DNA of 64,000 nt from Malaya genurostris (GCF_030247185.1 NC_080572.1:11301007-11365006), one strand, 5' to 3'. Shown: positions 33,124 through 46,761, numbered from the stretch's first letter. Numbers and translations are program-made. Notes: generated from the letters alone by a model not told the origin.

Positions 33124-36100
33124 GTTTGATAATGTAGTGGAAAATAAATATAGAAGTTAATGAAAATTCTAGCTGGATTTTGAAACGATCTAAGCTGTAA
33201 ATCGATGAAAAATTTTCTATATCAAACGCAACAGTCCGACTAGCGACCTACAGTTTCGAGAAAATGAGAAGCGCGAATAAAATTATGAGGGATGGTTATG
33301 TAGTTGTGCGATGAAGACGCTTGTTTCCGATGTTAGTTCGCTGACCGCTAGCACCAATTACATATTCTACTTTCGTTACAAGCAATGTTGTAAAAAGAAA
33401 GGTGAGCATTAATGTTAATTAAGTAGAACTTTCCAGAACTGTAATTTCCGGTATTGTTATGCAACAATAAGACAAACACAAAACTTCGCCGGTTTAGATC
33501 AAATGTAACAAATAATCTTAGAGATTTTCATTTACTGAAAACGGATATACAGACTCACACAAAAAAAACGGATATACAGATTTGCAATGTGTGTAAAATT
33601 TGCTCAATTAGCGTGGCGAATACTTGCAGAAGTCACTGCGATCGGCACTATTTTGGGTACTACATTCACTTGACGCAAAATTTATGTTTTGCTGTTGGTT
33701 GAAGTAAGAAATATGTTTTGTTTTATTTCGATTGAATTCCCGTGTGATTTAAATAACATGAAAATAAAGTTATCTTCACTACTTATTCAAAGTGGTTGTA
33801 GTTGGAATATTTATTTAACAGGCAGGAGATCTTTGTTACTTTGGGGAATGTTTTGAAAGATCGTGGCGAATAGTCAAGTAGGTGGCCGTAGTGAGATGCT
33901 TGTTTCCAACGTATAGCAAGTGTTTGTTTAGACAGGATTTTGAAAAATTTTGTTCAGGGTTGTATATTTGTTATCTGTGGTATAGTAAAATTCATTGCAA
34001 TACGGCTGAGAAGCATAATATTCAATGATTCTGGTAGAAGTGATAAAAATTTATTGATAAAAAACATGCCCCATCTAAAATGCCTCACATCAAATGAGTA
34101 GTATGCTCTAAAACAATAATGCATAATGCTTGAAATGTAAAGATCGAATAAGCGTAAAGAGAAATATTATTTGCGTCAAAAACTATTTGCGCAATCAACT
34201 AATTTTAATTGTGAACCAATATTTTACTATGTTTTGTTTTACCAATCGTTAAAAATCTATAAAATAGTAATTGAAATCGAAGCATACTACGGAATCGAGA
34301 GTGGGACATAATGTCCACATAGTGACTACTATGAAAACCCTAATACAGGATAAAGCGGGGTGAGAAGTGCTCTAGACTTGCGAGCGTTGGTTTTAATTCA
34401 CCACGCCAGACGACAACTAAAAGGTAACCACAAGTAGTGAATTAAATTTTATCTGCAAATATTTATAACTGATAGTATATTATTAGTTCTGTTGCACTAA
34501 TTGAAATACTTATTTCCCACCGCATGGAAGATGCTATTTCATTCGAAACCCATCTCAAAAAAATAACCCAACCTATCTTCGTGACAGATAGAACATTCAA
34601 TCCAATCAATTTAATTTGGAATTAAACGTCTTACATTCTTAACGTGACACGCGTGATGTAAATGCACCTATTATTGTTCGAAGAATGTTTTGTTTCTTAT
34701 TTACAGCATGCAGAACACTTAATTTTTAATTATTCTTCTTCTCAATTTTCGATCCTACATTCTGTGAAAATGGTTAACGAATAACAAAACTACATTCACG
34801 GCCTTTGCATCAATCATGACCGAGTATTTCCTTTTTGTTTTATCCATAGATATGGTTTTATTTTCTTACATTTTTGAACCATGAATGGAAACAATAGCGC
34901 TAAAAATTAGTTACTACATAGCAGCCGACTCTAATACGTTTGATACGGATAAAATGGTTATTAGGTCGACGCGAAATTTTAAATCGAAAAGGTGCTTGAT
35001 TTTAAGTTGATGCATATTTTGCAGCTGCCTAACTTGCATAGAAGAGAGATCCTACGAAGAGATAGATAGATACAATTGAAAGAGGGTCTGTTACCTCATT
35101 CAAATTAGTTGTCGTATAGAAGATGAACAAATTAACGTTTGTCATATTGATGATCACAAATTAGTTTTTGTCACCTAATGCAAAAATTAGATTGATGAAG
35201 GATCAGTCGATGTTGCAAAATAACTTTTTAACAGAATTAACAGTTTGTAGACGTTGTTGTCTTGATGTCGAAGCGATATTTCATCGTAACGTCGACCTTC
35301 AACGCAACGAAAATATTTTGTTCAGATGCGTTTGACCGGAATACTATCTCTTAATAAATTTTAAAAAAATATCAATTGACAACGACTTATGGGATTATCA
35401 GTCTAGTCTAATTTTTATTTGTTGGAGTGGTTCAAAAGTACCAGCGGGAAAATGTCGAGGATTGTGAAAACCATGAACTTTGGAACATGAACTAAGATGT
35501 TCTGCTGTTAGTTTCCCAACATTTTAGGGACGTTCCATGATCAGTAAAACACAAGTCCCTGCCAGACCGCCATGTTTTCGTGACCATCATCTTTTCCGCA
35601 AAGACGAAAACCACGAAGAAGTATATAAGTTCGTTGTTGCTAAATATCTGTGATATTTAGCTGTGAAAGTTGATTTTTTATGTTTGATTATAAATGTGAT
35701 ATCGTTATGAAACGTGCGCTGCCAAATTGTAATACTGACTTTCACAATCAATGAAGTGTTGTATTTTACTTCATTTTGTTTACTTTGCTCTCACTGACTT
35801 GCTAGCTTTGATGGCCCCGAAGGACTGAGATGTTGGTTACGATAGCACTAGCTGGAGCGCTTTATTGTTGCCACCGGGCTGGTAAAACACATAAAATTTT
35901 CGCCGCGAAAAAAAATATTTTTATTTAGTAGGAAGAACAATGGAATTAGATTGAATCTAAGACATCGGCAACGCTGCTCAGTTGTCGTTCTCCGATGCAG
36001 CATGGCTAGTGCTTACTGTTTCCGAATCAACTAACGATTGCTTTGTTCGTGTTTTCGAACCCTTTTCCCGCGCTCAACTCACCCAACCAACCGCACTCCA

Positions 36101-36175
36101 ACAACAACACGTGTCGCGCGTTATATACAGGGATGCTAGAATCACAGATAGTTTCATTTATCTGAAGTAGTCAAT
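33124..36175. other. intergenic, mostly unrecognised
   Basis: No coding exon, tRNA or clear element found in 3 kb. A weak direct repeat (gatg/agatgcttgtttccgatg or ccaacg) lies near 33315 and 33895. Short open frames at 33454-33702 and 35982-36170 show no motif. Confidence 0.45.
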
Positions 36176-36320
36176 AGCGGCCCTTACACGAGACTTATTA
36201 TTGTCATTTTTAATGACAACTAAAGTAATGCCATTCGAAATTTGTATGAAAAAATTCATCATTACTTATCCTTACACACTCATTAAAATTGAAATTACTT
36301 TTTAGTGTAAGGGTCGCTAA
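36176..36320. mobile_element. MITE agcggcccttacac, copy 1 (145 bp)
   Basis: Inverted ends agcggcccttacac and AGCGACCCTTACAC, with a 3-bp AAT direct repeat on both sides (36173-36175, 36321-36323). Three-base target duplications suggest the PIF/Harbinger type. It sits about 150 bp upstream of the probable peroxiredoxin first exon. Confidence 0.8.
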
Positions 36321-36449
36321 TAATTTCTATTTCAAAATTCGGCAACACGTGTTACCAGAGTCAGTATTTAAAAGGGGGAAAGTACACTTGTAATAAAAAT
36401 ATACATTATTAGTATATCACAAAATTACTAGAGTAAAAAAAATTAAAAC

Positions 36450-36718
36450 CCAATAAAAATCTCAAGTGTGGCAACACTGATCACGTATTCGCTCATCCGC
36501 GGTCGCACGACGAGCGGCGGATTTTGTGCTTCACGTTTCAACCAGATCAGTACTTTCCGTCATCTGTTCGTGCTTGCAAGTGTTTTTGTATTCGTTCAGC
36601 TTGGAGCAAAACGATTCGAACTGAAATCCTGTGTGCAGCAGCCGGTGTACTACGCAAAAGCTCAGAGTGAATCAATTCCCATCTAGCATATTCATCAATC
36701 TTGGGACAACAGTTAAAG
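36450..36718 (+). other. probable 5' UTR exon of the peroxiredoxin gene
   Basis: A GC-richer stretch ends in ttaaag followed by gtaatc (a donor at 36719). A matching acceptor cgaacag sits 17 bases before the peroxiredoxin start codon, giving an inferred intron of 36719-37859. Needs transcript support. Confidence 0.4.
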
Positions 36719-37876
36719 GTAATCATTTGACGGAAATTCTAACGGTAATGTCTCCATGACGGTTTCGCATCGAAGCTGGGCCATCTTTCGTTGTGTATGG
36801 AACAGCAACCTTTGGAATTTAATTGATTTTTATGCCTGCTCGCTACGAACGTCTCGAACAATAGATGCGGCAGAGTGTACACTTCAACATGTCTAGGAAC
36901 TTTTTATGCTTCAAATATGTTGCTTTTTACCGAGACATTTAAACTTATTCGTTTTTTGTTCTCTTATGCTCGTTAGGTAGGTATTCGACTGGGTGAATAA
37001 GGGAAGTGGCAATTATTTAGTCAACCCGCAATGGCATCGTTTTCTAGTGATCGTTGCCATTTTGTTTGCGTAATACATATTTCTGCTATACAAGAGCGCA
37101 GATTTTCCTACTGTTCAGCTCTTATCACGTCGATTTTTCTAGAAAAAATATTTTCTCGTACGAGTTATGATGAATTATATAGTACGGATAAGATCCAGCT
37201 CATGTATGAGAATCGCAATCAGCATAAATCCCACGGTTCAAGGTTATTAAAACTGGTCCATGTGCCGGCGGAAACATGAAAACCGGCTGAAAACGAAAAG
37301 GAAAGCACTTTCCGCCCACCCCGGCCTATAAAGAAATCGAATGGTAGAATGATTAATCGCGAGTATATTGACCACAAACCACGCGGTGCGTGTTGCTTTC
37401 AATACTTATCGATGCGAAATGAGAAGGAAACAACACGAATAACCAATCGGTTTTCATTACCATCGTGCCGGCAATATGTAATCGTGTAATAAAAAATCGT
37501 AATTCACAGCGGACAGCAACCGTTGGTGATGCAAACATTGGACAACTGCAACTGTGTTGAAAAACTTGCAGCGTTGCTCGTAATTTGAAGCACTACATTA
37601 AACACGAGCGTTATGATTGGGGCAAATTGCGATCACTGCTGACTTGGATGCAAACCGGTTTTGGACCACGTATCGTCTTTTTTTATATCCGCACTCACGT
37701 TTCTTGGGATTGGGCTGGGTACGGTTATGGCTTTGGGCAAAAAATTCCAAAGGAAATTATGCAATTCATTCTTCTCAAATATATCAATCTATACTCATAA
37801 CATTTCGAAATAAACATTTTACGACTAAAATTGTTTCTTATTAATTTCTTTTCGAACAGCTCATACATATACCAGC

Positions 37877-38467
37877 ATGCCAGTACCGGAGCTCCAGAAG
37901 CCTGCACCTAAATTCGCTGGTACCGCCGTTGTAAATGGCAGCTTTAAAGAGATCAAATTAGAAGACTTTGCCGGCAAGTACCTGGTCATCTTCTTCTATC
38001 CACTGGACTTTACATTCGTGTGCCCAACTGAGATCATTGCCTTCTCCGATCGGGTAGATGAGTTTCGCAAACTGGGGTGTGAGGTAATTGGTGTCTCCAC
38101 CGATAGTCATTTTACTCATTTGGCCTGGATTAACACCCCACGTAAGCAAGGGGGTCTCGGAGAACTCAAAATTCCTCTACTAGCAGACAAATCGATGAAA
38201 ATTTCGCGCGACTACGGTGTATTGCAGGAAGAAAGTGGAATTCCGTTCCGTGGACTGTTCATCATCGATGGTAAGCAGAATCTTCGTCAGGTAACAGTCA
38301 ACGATTTGCCCGTAGGACGCAGCGTAGATGAAACCATCCGCCTGGTGCAGGCTTTCCAGTATACCGATGAGCACGGTGAGGTCTGCCCGGCCAACTGGAA
38401 GCCCGGTTCCAAGACAATGATCGCCGATCCAAAGAAATCTCAAGAATATTTCAACGCAGCGAATTAA
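37877..38467 (+). CDS. Jafrac1: typical 2-Cys peroxiredoxin (thioredoxin peroxidase)
   Basis: 196 residues in one exon. It reduces hydrogen peroxide and organic peroxides using thioredoxin. The peroxidatic cysteine is C49 in FTFVCPTE and the resolving cysteine is C170 in GEVCPANW, the hallmark of homodimeric typical 2-Cys enzymes. The GGLG motif near residue 93 and a C-terminal YF motif (EYFNAAN) mark the form that is easily over-oxidised and can act in redox signalling. There is no signal or mitochondrial leader, so it should be cytosolic, equivalent to Drosophila Jafrac1 or vertebrate PRDX1/2. The start follows a splice acceptor by 17 bases. The poly(A) signal aataaa is at 38534-38539. Confidence 0.96.
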   Translation: MPVPELQKPAPKFAGTAVVNGSFKEIKLEDFAGKYLVIFFYPLDFTFVCPTEIIAFSDRVDEFRKLGCEVIGVSTDSHFTHLAWINTPRKQGGLGELKIPLLADKSMKISRDYGVLQEESGIPFRGLFIIDGKQNLRQVTVNDLPVGRSVDETIRLVQAFQYTDEHGEVCPANWKPGSKTMIADPKKSQEYFNAAN

Positions 38468-38539
38468 AAGCGACTAGTATTCATTAAGATCATTACACCG
38501 CTGAGAAGCTATGGCTAGATATGTAACTAAATCAATAAA

Positions 38540-39773
38540 ATTGTATTAGGTTCCTTCATATAGAAGCAAGCGTACACACAAATTAATATTACTCATATCC
38601 ATACAGTAGAGGAAAAGATGCTCTCTAAAAGAGATCTCCCGAATAGCCAGGAGCTAACACTAGCGTGCTTGTGACGAATTGTTCTGTTTGTCTCATAGCA
38701 ACCTAAAAGGAATGAGAGGAGCAATAAAAAGTATTGTTTTCCACACCCTAATTACGAAGATAATTTCCTTTTATTCATCCTTGCCAAAGACAATTAACTC
38801 CCTTTTGTTGGAATAACGCAGTCAGGTAGCACACTGCCTCTTACTTTTTCATTTATAACTGAATGAAAAGACCATGCCTGCAAAGTTATTCAGTAAGTGC
38901 AACAGAAAAAAAACACGTTCCAGTTATATGAGTAATTCTAGCGTTTGGAGCGTCATAGTAATCTCGTAAAACACGAGTGCCTGATAACAAATTAGACAGA
39001 CATTGCTCACGTTTCATTCATGATTGAAGTGGATTCGTAGACCTCTATTAATCTGCTGATTGTTGACGCCTAGCATTATTATGACGACAATTATCTTATC
39101 TCTGACACTACAGTTCAGGCCACGTGGAAAGGCCAGATATGTATGAGTGCTAAAATTTTCGGTTTGATTAGAACAAGTAGGACGAAATGACGCAGCGTTA
39201 TTCATTCACCAATTTTAGCCAATTTCATGTTTGTTTTTGTTAATAAAAGAATTTTTAATTTGAATATGAGTGGCTACCCTATGCAATCTACCAAGTGGGA
39301 AAATATCTTCGGACTTGGTTTTTTACTACTTTCTGCACGTTACTGTCTAGAAATTTGTTTGCGTCAATTGTAAAAATTATAGACTATGAGAGACTGTGAG
39401 GTGAGTTGGTTATATTTCATGTTTGAGTTCACGGTTTAGAGAAACATAATACTTGCTATATTCGTGCAAAATTGTTCGACTCAATCTCTCAGAATTTGAT
39501 GGTTCTGACATGGGGAATAGTTTTTTCATTCACCTACCATTTCATATTTTCTACGGAGAAATGGAATGAAAGCAAATAATTGTATTTTGTTGTATTAAAA
39601 CCAATGATATTCACTACTTTTACAGTTACTTTAGTTAGTTTAACGTGTTATTTTCAATCACACCAATGTACTTTTGAAAGCTTACAAGTACGTTGAATTA
39701 ATAACGTATTTCGAAGAACAGTAAACGATTTGAGATTTCGTTAGTTCATTACACCACACAGTGGTTTGAATTA
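38540..39773. other. intergenic, no feature recognised
   Basis: AT-rich, no coding exon or terminal repeat seen. Confidence 0.4.
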
Positions 39774-39880
39774 GAGATGGGCAAAACAGTTCATTTCAAA
39801 GAACTGTTCGGTGATGCAGAGATCTATGGAAAGAACCAGTTCTCGAGAACCGTTCGTTCGTTCTTTTCATAATTAGTTAT
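39774..39880. repeat. hAT-like repeat end (tagagatgggcaaaac)
   Basis: The start ttagagatgggcaaaac resembles the terminus of the MITE at 19768-20198. It is followed by repeated gaactgttc and gaaccgttc motifs. The other terminus was not found. Confidence 0.5.
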
Positions 39881-39928
39881 GTTGAATGACTAACCGAGAT
39901 CCCAATAGGTAATGACACTGAAATGAAA

Positions 39929-40165
39929 TTTCCGAAATCGAAAAAAAAATTTTGATGCCAAAAGGCTTAGAATTGCATGAAACGTCGAGATTTAGTGTCA
40001 TCTCGAAAAAAACTTTTTTTTTAAATCGACTTTTTGGTACTTATCAAAAAGTCCCAGAAAGTTGATTTTTTGAAATAATTTTTTTTTTAGATAACACAAA
40101 ATCTCGACGTTTCATGCAGTTTTAAGAGTTTCGGGATCAAAAAATTTTTTCGATTTTGGAATTTT
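39929..40165. repeat. foldback repeat with gcatgaaacgtcgagatt arms
   Basis: Left arm near 39929-39998 and right arm near 40095-40165 are inverted copies around a loop of about 95 bases. A related sequence (gcatgaaacgtccgga) lies at 59970-59995 in the YTHDC2 intron. Confidence 0.75.
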
Positions 40166-40229
40166 CATGTACTCTATGGTGCTTTTTCAAGATCGAAAAT
40201 TTTCAAACCTTAACCGCCGGGCAGTACCG

Positions 40230-40850
40230 CTTACGCTTGTCCGATTTAGCTCAAATTTTGCATGAGAGCATTTCTCGAGGTGCTTAAACTTTTGAGCACT
40301 AGCGCTTTACGAAATTAAAATTTTTGGTACCCTTATATGTATAAGAGCGGTAGAAATCAACGTGTTTTGTTGGTTACGTCACCATATCTCTGGAACCAAA
40401 AGTCACAACCATTTGATCTTCGAACTTGATCAATGGCCCGACAGTAGCTTTTAAACGAGCATAAGTTTGTTAAAATCGGTTCATCCATCTCTGAGAAAAT
40501 TAAGCGCGTAAAAATACAACGCTTTTTGTCGGTTACGTCACTTATACAATCATATCTGCGGAACCAAAAGTCACGGCAATTTAATCTTCGAACTTGATCA
40601 ATGGCCTAACAATAGCTTTCAAACGGGCCTAGATTTGTTAAAATTGGTTCAGCCATCTCCAAGAAACTTGCGCGATAAAAAAAACACGTTTTGTCGGTTA
40701 CGTAATTTATATCATCATATCTCCGGAACCAAAAGTCACAGCCATTTGATCTTCGAACTTGATCAATGGTCCGACAGTTCCTTTCAAACGAGCCTAAGTT
40801 TGTTAAAATCGGTTCAGCCATCTCTGAGAAAATTGAGCGGAAAAAATATA
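40230..40850. repeat. imperfect tandem repeat of about 160 bp
   Basis: Three units start at ggttacgt near 40372, 40531 and 40696. Each contains ggaaccaaaagtcac, atcttcgaacttgatcaatgg and gtttgttaaaat(t/c)ggttca. Confidence 0.85.
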
Positions 40851-40860
40851 TTCGAAAAGT

Positions 40861-40982
<122 letters not shown>

Positions 40983-41167
40983 TCGAAAAGTGCACACACA
41001 GAAAATTCTTGGTAGTTGAAATATACAAGACGATGCTTTAGTGCAACAAAATTGTTTACTTTTGGTGAAGCTACTTTACCGTGTACGCCTGTATGTAACC
41101 TTCAACCACTCCCGCATGTAATATTATTACCGACCAAATACTCCAGCATTTGTATTATGTTTTTTAT

Positions 41168-41494
41168 AGCGGCCCTTACACGTGACAATATTATTGTCAA
41201 TCCAAAGTATTGTCAATACCGTCAATCCAATTGACTTGGTAACTTGAGTCCGCATTTTTCGAACAAATCAAGCGTTTGAAGCTTCAAATATTGCAACTAA
41301 ACATTGAAACATTGAGAGAAGAGTTCATTGCACATATTTAACAGTTTCTCTCTGGAGAGAAAGTATTGTCGGATTTGAGCAGGTTTGATTTTTTGACAAA
41401 ATTTCCTCAATCCAATGAAGTTTCCACTACACGATCAAAAGTATTGTAAATACTCCTTGTATTGACAATAATATTGTCTCGTGTAAGGGTCGCT
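41168..41494. mobile_element. MITE agcggcccttacac, copy 2 (327 bp)
   Basis: Same termini as 36176-36320, extended inward as gacaatattattgtcaa. Flanked by TAT on both sides (41165-41167, 41495-41497), again a 3-bp duplication. Copy 1 looks like an internally deleted relative. Confidence 0.82.
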
Positions 41495-41528
41495 TATCGT
41501 GACGACACAAATGAACAAGTATTCATCC

Positions 41529-41777
41529 TTGACAGTTCAGTGGTACTGTTTACAAACAAAATCAAACAAAAATCGAAGAGCACATCTAAAACAATCGTCT
41601 TTACACTTTGCAACTAGTCATTTTTATTTAATAAATATCAAAAACAAACCGTATTCAATCGTGAACAAATGTTTTAAAACTTTATTTAGGCGATACGGAC
41701 CGTAAATGGTCTGATCCAATTTGTTAATAAACAAACAAAAGAAATTTCTGTTTACAAACAGTACTGCTGAACTGTCA
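41529..41777. repeat. short inverted repeat pair
   Basis: ttgacagttcagtggtactg at the left and its inverted counterpart (ttgacagttcagcagtactg) at 41750-41777 enclose about 190 bp that encodes nothing recognisable. Possibly another small MITE. Confidence 0.6.
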
Positions 41778-43515
41778 AAATGTGTTCATCCGATTGAGGT
41801 TAGCAGTGACGGTAAAAAACCTAATTAACAACCAACTCACTTGTGTTCAAAAAATAATATGCAGCGCTGCACTCAACAACACCAACAGTGCATGTTTGGA
41901 GCAGGAAATTCAATATATAGTTACTTCACTGTGCTTTATTTTTCAATATACTTTTAAGGTAAAACTAAGCGTCAATATGAATAAACAGTCATATTCATTG
42001 AAATTAATGTATTCCAATTCACTTTTACATCGAGGATGGTTTTGAATTGAATTTTTTATTCAACTGATATCCATTTCGAAGTACTATTTGTTGAGAAATC
42101 GTGTGAATTCCATTATTTTTTTCACAGTATGGCCTAATTCATAAGAACGTATTTCGTAGAATTACAAGATTTTACAAAAAGGATTCAGCCTTTCAAACAG
42201 GCGTGTAAACTTACACATTTCAACAGATAAAAATTAATCTCAGAAGATTTAAATTTTAAACGATGTTTTTAGGCGTGGTGGTAATGGTGTAAGATATCAT
42301 CCATGAAATGAATTGGGTTAGAATTAAAAGAACGGATTAAGTATATTCTATTTAAGGAATGAGTATAACTTGTCGAAATTTAGTTTGAACAATTGCATAC
42401 AAGATGGCATAATGAAATTATCACCCCGATTCTGCAATCCGACGGATTAGTGATACGAACGAATCTACTTTTTGGTTCGAGTTCGAATTTTGCATTCTTT
42501 ATTTCGTTCGGGAACATTTGAAATTTTATATGTGCCATTTGGTCTGCGACCCTGCTTCCTATTAGTAGTTAAAGTTTAATGTATATAAAAGTGTAAATGT
42601 TAAATAATTTTTTAAGGAAAAGACGAAACCGTGCACAATCTTCAACAAAAATGTGTAATTTTACGCTTTTAGTGATTGCTTCGAACATAGTAGACATTGA
42701 AAATAGTTGCGAAAAATGATATGTACAAACAATTGATTTTAAATGGTTTCAAACGAAAATGCCTCATATATCCGAAACTTTTTGTGTTAGACCTATAGCT
42801 TCTTCGGAAAAGTTTTTTCTCGTTGAAAGTTCTAAAACTTTGTAGAAGACATCGTTTTTGTATCTCTTAAGGGAAAAAAAGTTGTTGACATGAACTTTTA
42901 TCGTATTAGGCTTTGCACATTTTTTATTATGATCAAATCATCGTTCATATTTTTGTGAATGAGTTCTCCAAAGAAACTATGTATATCGGATCAACGGTTT
43001 AGCAACTAGAGAATTAGGTTCACGTTTTAGTCGATTCAAACCACTGTGCGAAGTCACGATGTTTGATAAACATGGCTTCAGAAGAGGACAGTTCTCAAAT
43101 GCAATCCATTAGATAAGCGCAGATAATAAAACACTTTACACCGATCACGCATTCACAATAGTTTAGTTTGCTAACCACGGCTTCACGGTATGCGATCATC
43201 ATCCTTTATCTGCAATTCTCTTTTCGAAGCATTCAGTGACAGCGAACAAGAGATAACAGTTGAAAATTCTGATTAATTTTTGGATGAGTTTCCATCGCGT
43301 TATTTTCATACTCCGAAACCTGCCAAAATTGGTCAAAGCAGGGAAATATTAGCTTCTTCATCAAAACTTTAAACTAAAACCGGGACCCATCGCCATCTGT
43401 CGGGACTCTTGATAATTTCCACCCAGATGAAAACCAGGATTTTCAGCAACGGTGTCATCTCCCTGCAAAACCGAAGGCTTTGATTGATATTTTGTTTAAA
43501 CAAAAAAAAAATCTT
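41778..43515. other. intergenic, no gene recognised
   Basis: AT-rich sequence between the MITEs and the end of CDK11. No clear feature seen. Confidence 0.4.
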
Positions 43516-46020
43516 TCAACTCACCAACTTTTTGAATTCACCTCCGCCGCTAGGTGGTTTCGGGCTGGATGCCAGAGCCCTTTTTAGCCCTAGTTCACTC
43601 TTTGCAGGCCACGTAGGGAACATGGCGGGATCGATAGGAAGCGGTAACTCCTTGAAGTAGCTATGTTTCATAGCTGCTTCTGCTGTGAACCGTTGCTTTG
43701 GATCGAATGTCAACAAGCCTTGCAGGAGAGCAATTCCCAGTTCGCTGGTTTGATGAGCGAAACGTTTGCGCAAATTCGACACAGGATATTCGGTAAAAGT
43801 CATCTTTTGTACGGCCGGCAACTGATTGTATCCCGGCCAAATTTTCTCGTTAGGTGTGCCCAGTTCCTTAAAGATTCGGTTCAATTGATCGATTTCTGTT
43901 TTGCCCGGGAAAAGAGCGCCCATCGCAAGAAACTCGGCAAATATGCAACCCACAGACCAAATGTCTATTGGCGTAGAATATTCTTTGCAACAAAGCAGAA
44001 GCTCCGGAGCACGATACCATAAAGTTACCACGATAGAAGTGTATGCTTTCAGGGGCGATCCGTATTCTCGGGCTAGCCCGAAATCTCCAACCTTTAGAAT
44101 TCCTTTATGAGAAAGTAATAAATTAGAAGTTTTCAAATCCCGATGAAGAATCCAGTTATCGTGCAGGTGGGCCACTGCGCGCAATAATTGCTGAGTGAGA
44201 CATTTTACTTCTCCTGGTAAAAACACTTGCTTCTTGTGTTTCATAGTTTCCATCAGTGATTTTAAATCGTGTTCAACGTAATCCATAACAATGAATATCT
44301 TATCCATGTTGCTTCCAACAACAATTTCCCTAACCGTTACAATATTAGGATGCTGTCCTTTGAGCAATGTATTAATTTCCCTAAGAGAAGTAATCGGAAA
44401 GCCTTCCTTTTCTTTCTCCATCTTGAGCCGTTTGAGTGCAACGATTTCCTCAGTTCGTTTATCTTTGGCTCGATAAACCACCCCATAGGTACCTTCTTCA
44501 ATGCGATTCAGACACTGGAACTCTTCTACCGAACGACATCCCTGAATGCCAGGATAATACGGCGGAAGACTTTGTTTTTCCACTTCAACTGGTGACGGCT
44601 TCGGTTCTTCCTTTTCCTTCGATTTAGGTTGTGTTTCATCTTTACTTGGTTCTGATTTTGGAGAAATACTGCGGCTGCTTTCATGCCGTCGTTGGGGACT
44701 TCGTGATCTGCTACGACTCGACGCTGACCCAGACCGTGAGCGAGTTGATCGTGACCTAGAACGATATCTGGACCCAGAGCGAGATCGTGAATCACTTCTT
44801 TGCCTTCGGTCCGACTTGACCAAATCCCCTACGGATAATGGGCTAGCAGGAGGCTTTTCATCTTCATCCGAACCGTCTTGAGAATCGTCCGAATCACTGG
44901 TGGAAGATAAACTGTCGGAAATAGTGTCGTCTTCTGCACCATCGTCTGAGATAACCATTTTTTCCGACCGATCGGAATCCATCTGCTTTTTAGACTTTTT
45001 CTTTCTTTTTCTTTTCTCTTCATCAGTGCTCTCCATATCCTCGTCTTGTTCTTCCTGTTGTTGGGAATGCTTTTGAGCTATTGTATCCTCCGGTGATTCG
45101 TTATTCAAACGTTCAAGTCTCATAAGACGTCTAATTTCTAGCTCATCTCGTGCAGCTTCCTTCCTGCGAGACATTTGCCTTTCGGCTTCCAAGAGTTTTG
45201 CTCTCCGTTCGTTTTGCTCTTTACTCTTCAGTTCGGCTGATTTTTCTGGTTCATATTCTGGACTTTCCAAGATCTCAACATATTCCATTCTAGGTTGTTC
45301 CTTCCGTTCATGATGCCGATGCCGGTGCTTTTTCTCTCTTCGGCTTTCTGTTTCAAACTGCTGCTGTTGTTGAGCCTGCAGCATTTGAAGCTGTTGAGTT
45401 TGATCGTGATACTGTTTGGAGGAATCATACCGGCTCTTCTTGTGCAGTAAACGTGTTCTCAGATCCTCAAGTAACTTATCCGCATCTGGCAGTTCTGCTT
45501 CTTTTCTGCGATCCTTCTCATAATATTCGCGATTTCGATCTCGTTCTTTTTTACTGTGGTATGTTTCCCGAACCTCCCCGTAGAACGGATTCATCTCGTA
45601 CCGTACATCTCTCGAATGATGACCTCCCGATGAAGAGTGATAACGTTCCTTCTCATGACCATGTTCCCGTCCACGTCCATGATGATAGCGTTCCCTTTCC
45701 CGTTCTCGGTGGCCTCGGTAATCCTGTCGGGAATTTTGATAATGCTCTCGTCCCCCAGATGAGGCATGCCGGTGATGTTCCTTAGAATGTTTCGATTTTT
45801 TTTCTTTCCTCTTTGAATAATACCCAGCAGTTGAAGCTTGTGGAGGTTTGATGTCGAGCGAATCAGTTGTTTCCTCCTCGCCGCCACTATTTTGAAATAA
45901 AAATCATAATTATAAATATTTATAGAGCAAAATATTTGCAAACGTTTAGTTTGGCCAAACTCACTCGAAACGTTCGGGACTGATAAGCTGCCCATCCTCA
46001 CTTTGGTCACTGATACTCAT
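43516..46020 (-). CDS. Cdk11: cyclin-dependent kinase 11 (PITSLRE kinase), 2 exons
   Basis: Spliced as complement(43516-45886, 45965-46020), giving 808 residues, close to the family's roughly 800. The donor is GTGAGT and the acceptor follows TTTCAAAATAG. The N-terminal half is highly charged, with histidine-rich, RE/KE and RS repeats (RSRSRSRSG type around residues 390-430) and a serine/acidic stretch, typical of the nuclear speckle-targeting region. The kinase domain starts near residue 475: GTYGVVYRA (ATP loop), ALKRL (lysine), FPITSLREIN (the PITSLRE helix), HRDLKTSNLLL (catalytic loop), DFGLARE and the LWYRAPELLL activation segment. The family pairs with cyclin L and acts in transcription, splicing and mitosis. 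Nearly all coding sequence is in one exon. Confidence 0.96.
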
Positions 46021-46524
46021 GCCCACACCGTGTATTCAGTAAGGTTTAACTACTTGGTTTAGGATGTTCAACAAACAACGTTAATCTAGAGGAAAATTTA
46101 ATAATTTTACAAAAATGCGGTTACTGCAATCCAATATTGACGTAATTTTTCAACAATGCAAACTTTGGAGCAGGGTTACCATATTCACAAATTGTTACAT
46201 TCACAACAGCTTTTTTCCTCGATTTTGCCAAGTAGATTTGCGCCACAAATCACAGAATTTTTCAAAGTTAACAAATTTCTACCATTTCTACACTGACAGA
46301 TTTTAAGAATTTTGCTCACATATTTTTTTCAAATTTAAAATGAAACTATGCATCACAGATGACAATCCGATTTTTCTAGTTGAAACACAGATTAAAAAAT
46401 GGCAGCTCTGCTTAGGAAGCGTACCAAAGTTGCCAGGTATACCGATTTCTCGGTATTTATACAGTTATTTAACCTAGAGTGCCTATAATAATAATATAAT
46501 ATAGTCACTCTAATTTAACCTCTA
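46021..46524. other. CDK11 upstream region
   Basis: Contains the promoter by position; no TATA box or other element recognised. Confidence 0.4.
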
Positions 46525-46761
46525 GGGTAACAGAGGTATTTTGGCCCACTTTAGGATTGATTTTATTTTGGCCCACTTTGAATAAATATCCACCAAATGT
46601 TGTAATATCTTTGAAAAACCCTTCCGCAATAGGTAATTTAATGTGTTTACCGTCAAGTTTATGTAACATAGGTTACTTCACATCAATTAAATCCGATAAA
46701 ATCGATAAAGTTTGTTAGGTGGGCCAAAATATATGAAGTGGCCAAAATACCTCTGTTACTC
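46525..46761. mobile_element. MITE gggtaacagaggtattttgg, copy 1
   Basis: 237 bp with ends gggtaacagaggtattttgg and, inverted, GAGTAACAGAGGTATTTTGG. TA lies on both sides. The same element occurs at 51385-51611. Subterminal cccactt repeats; noncoding. Confidence 0.9.

Noticed and set aside
45591..46010. 139-codon frame upstream of the CDK11 large exon
   Set aside because: A different frame from CDK11 that reads through its intron; the correct upstream part is the spliced exon at 45965-46020.
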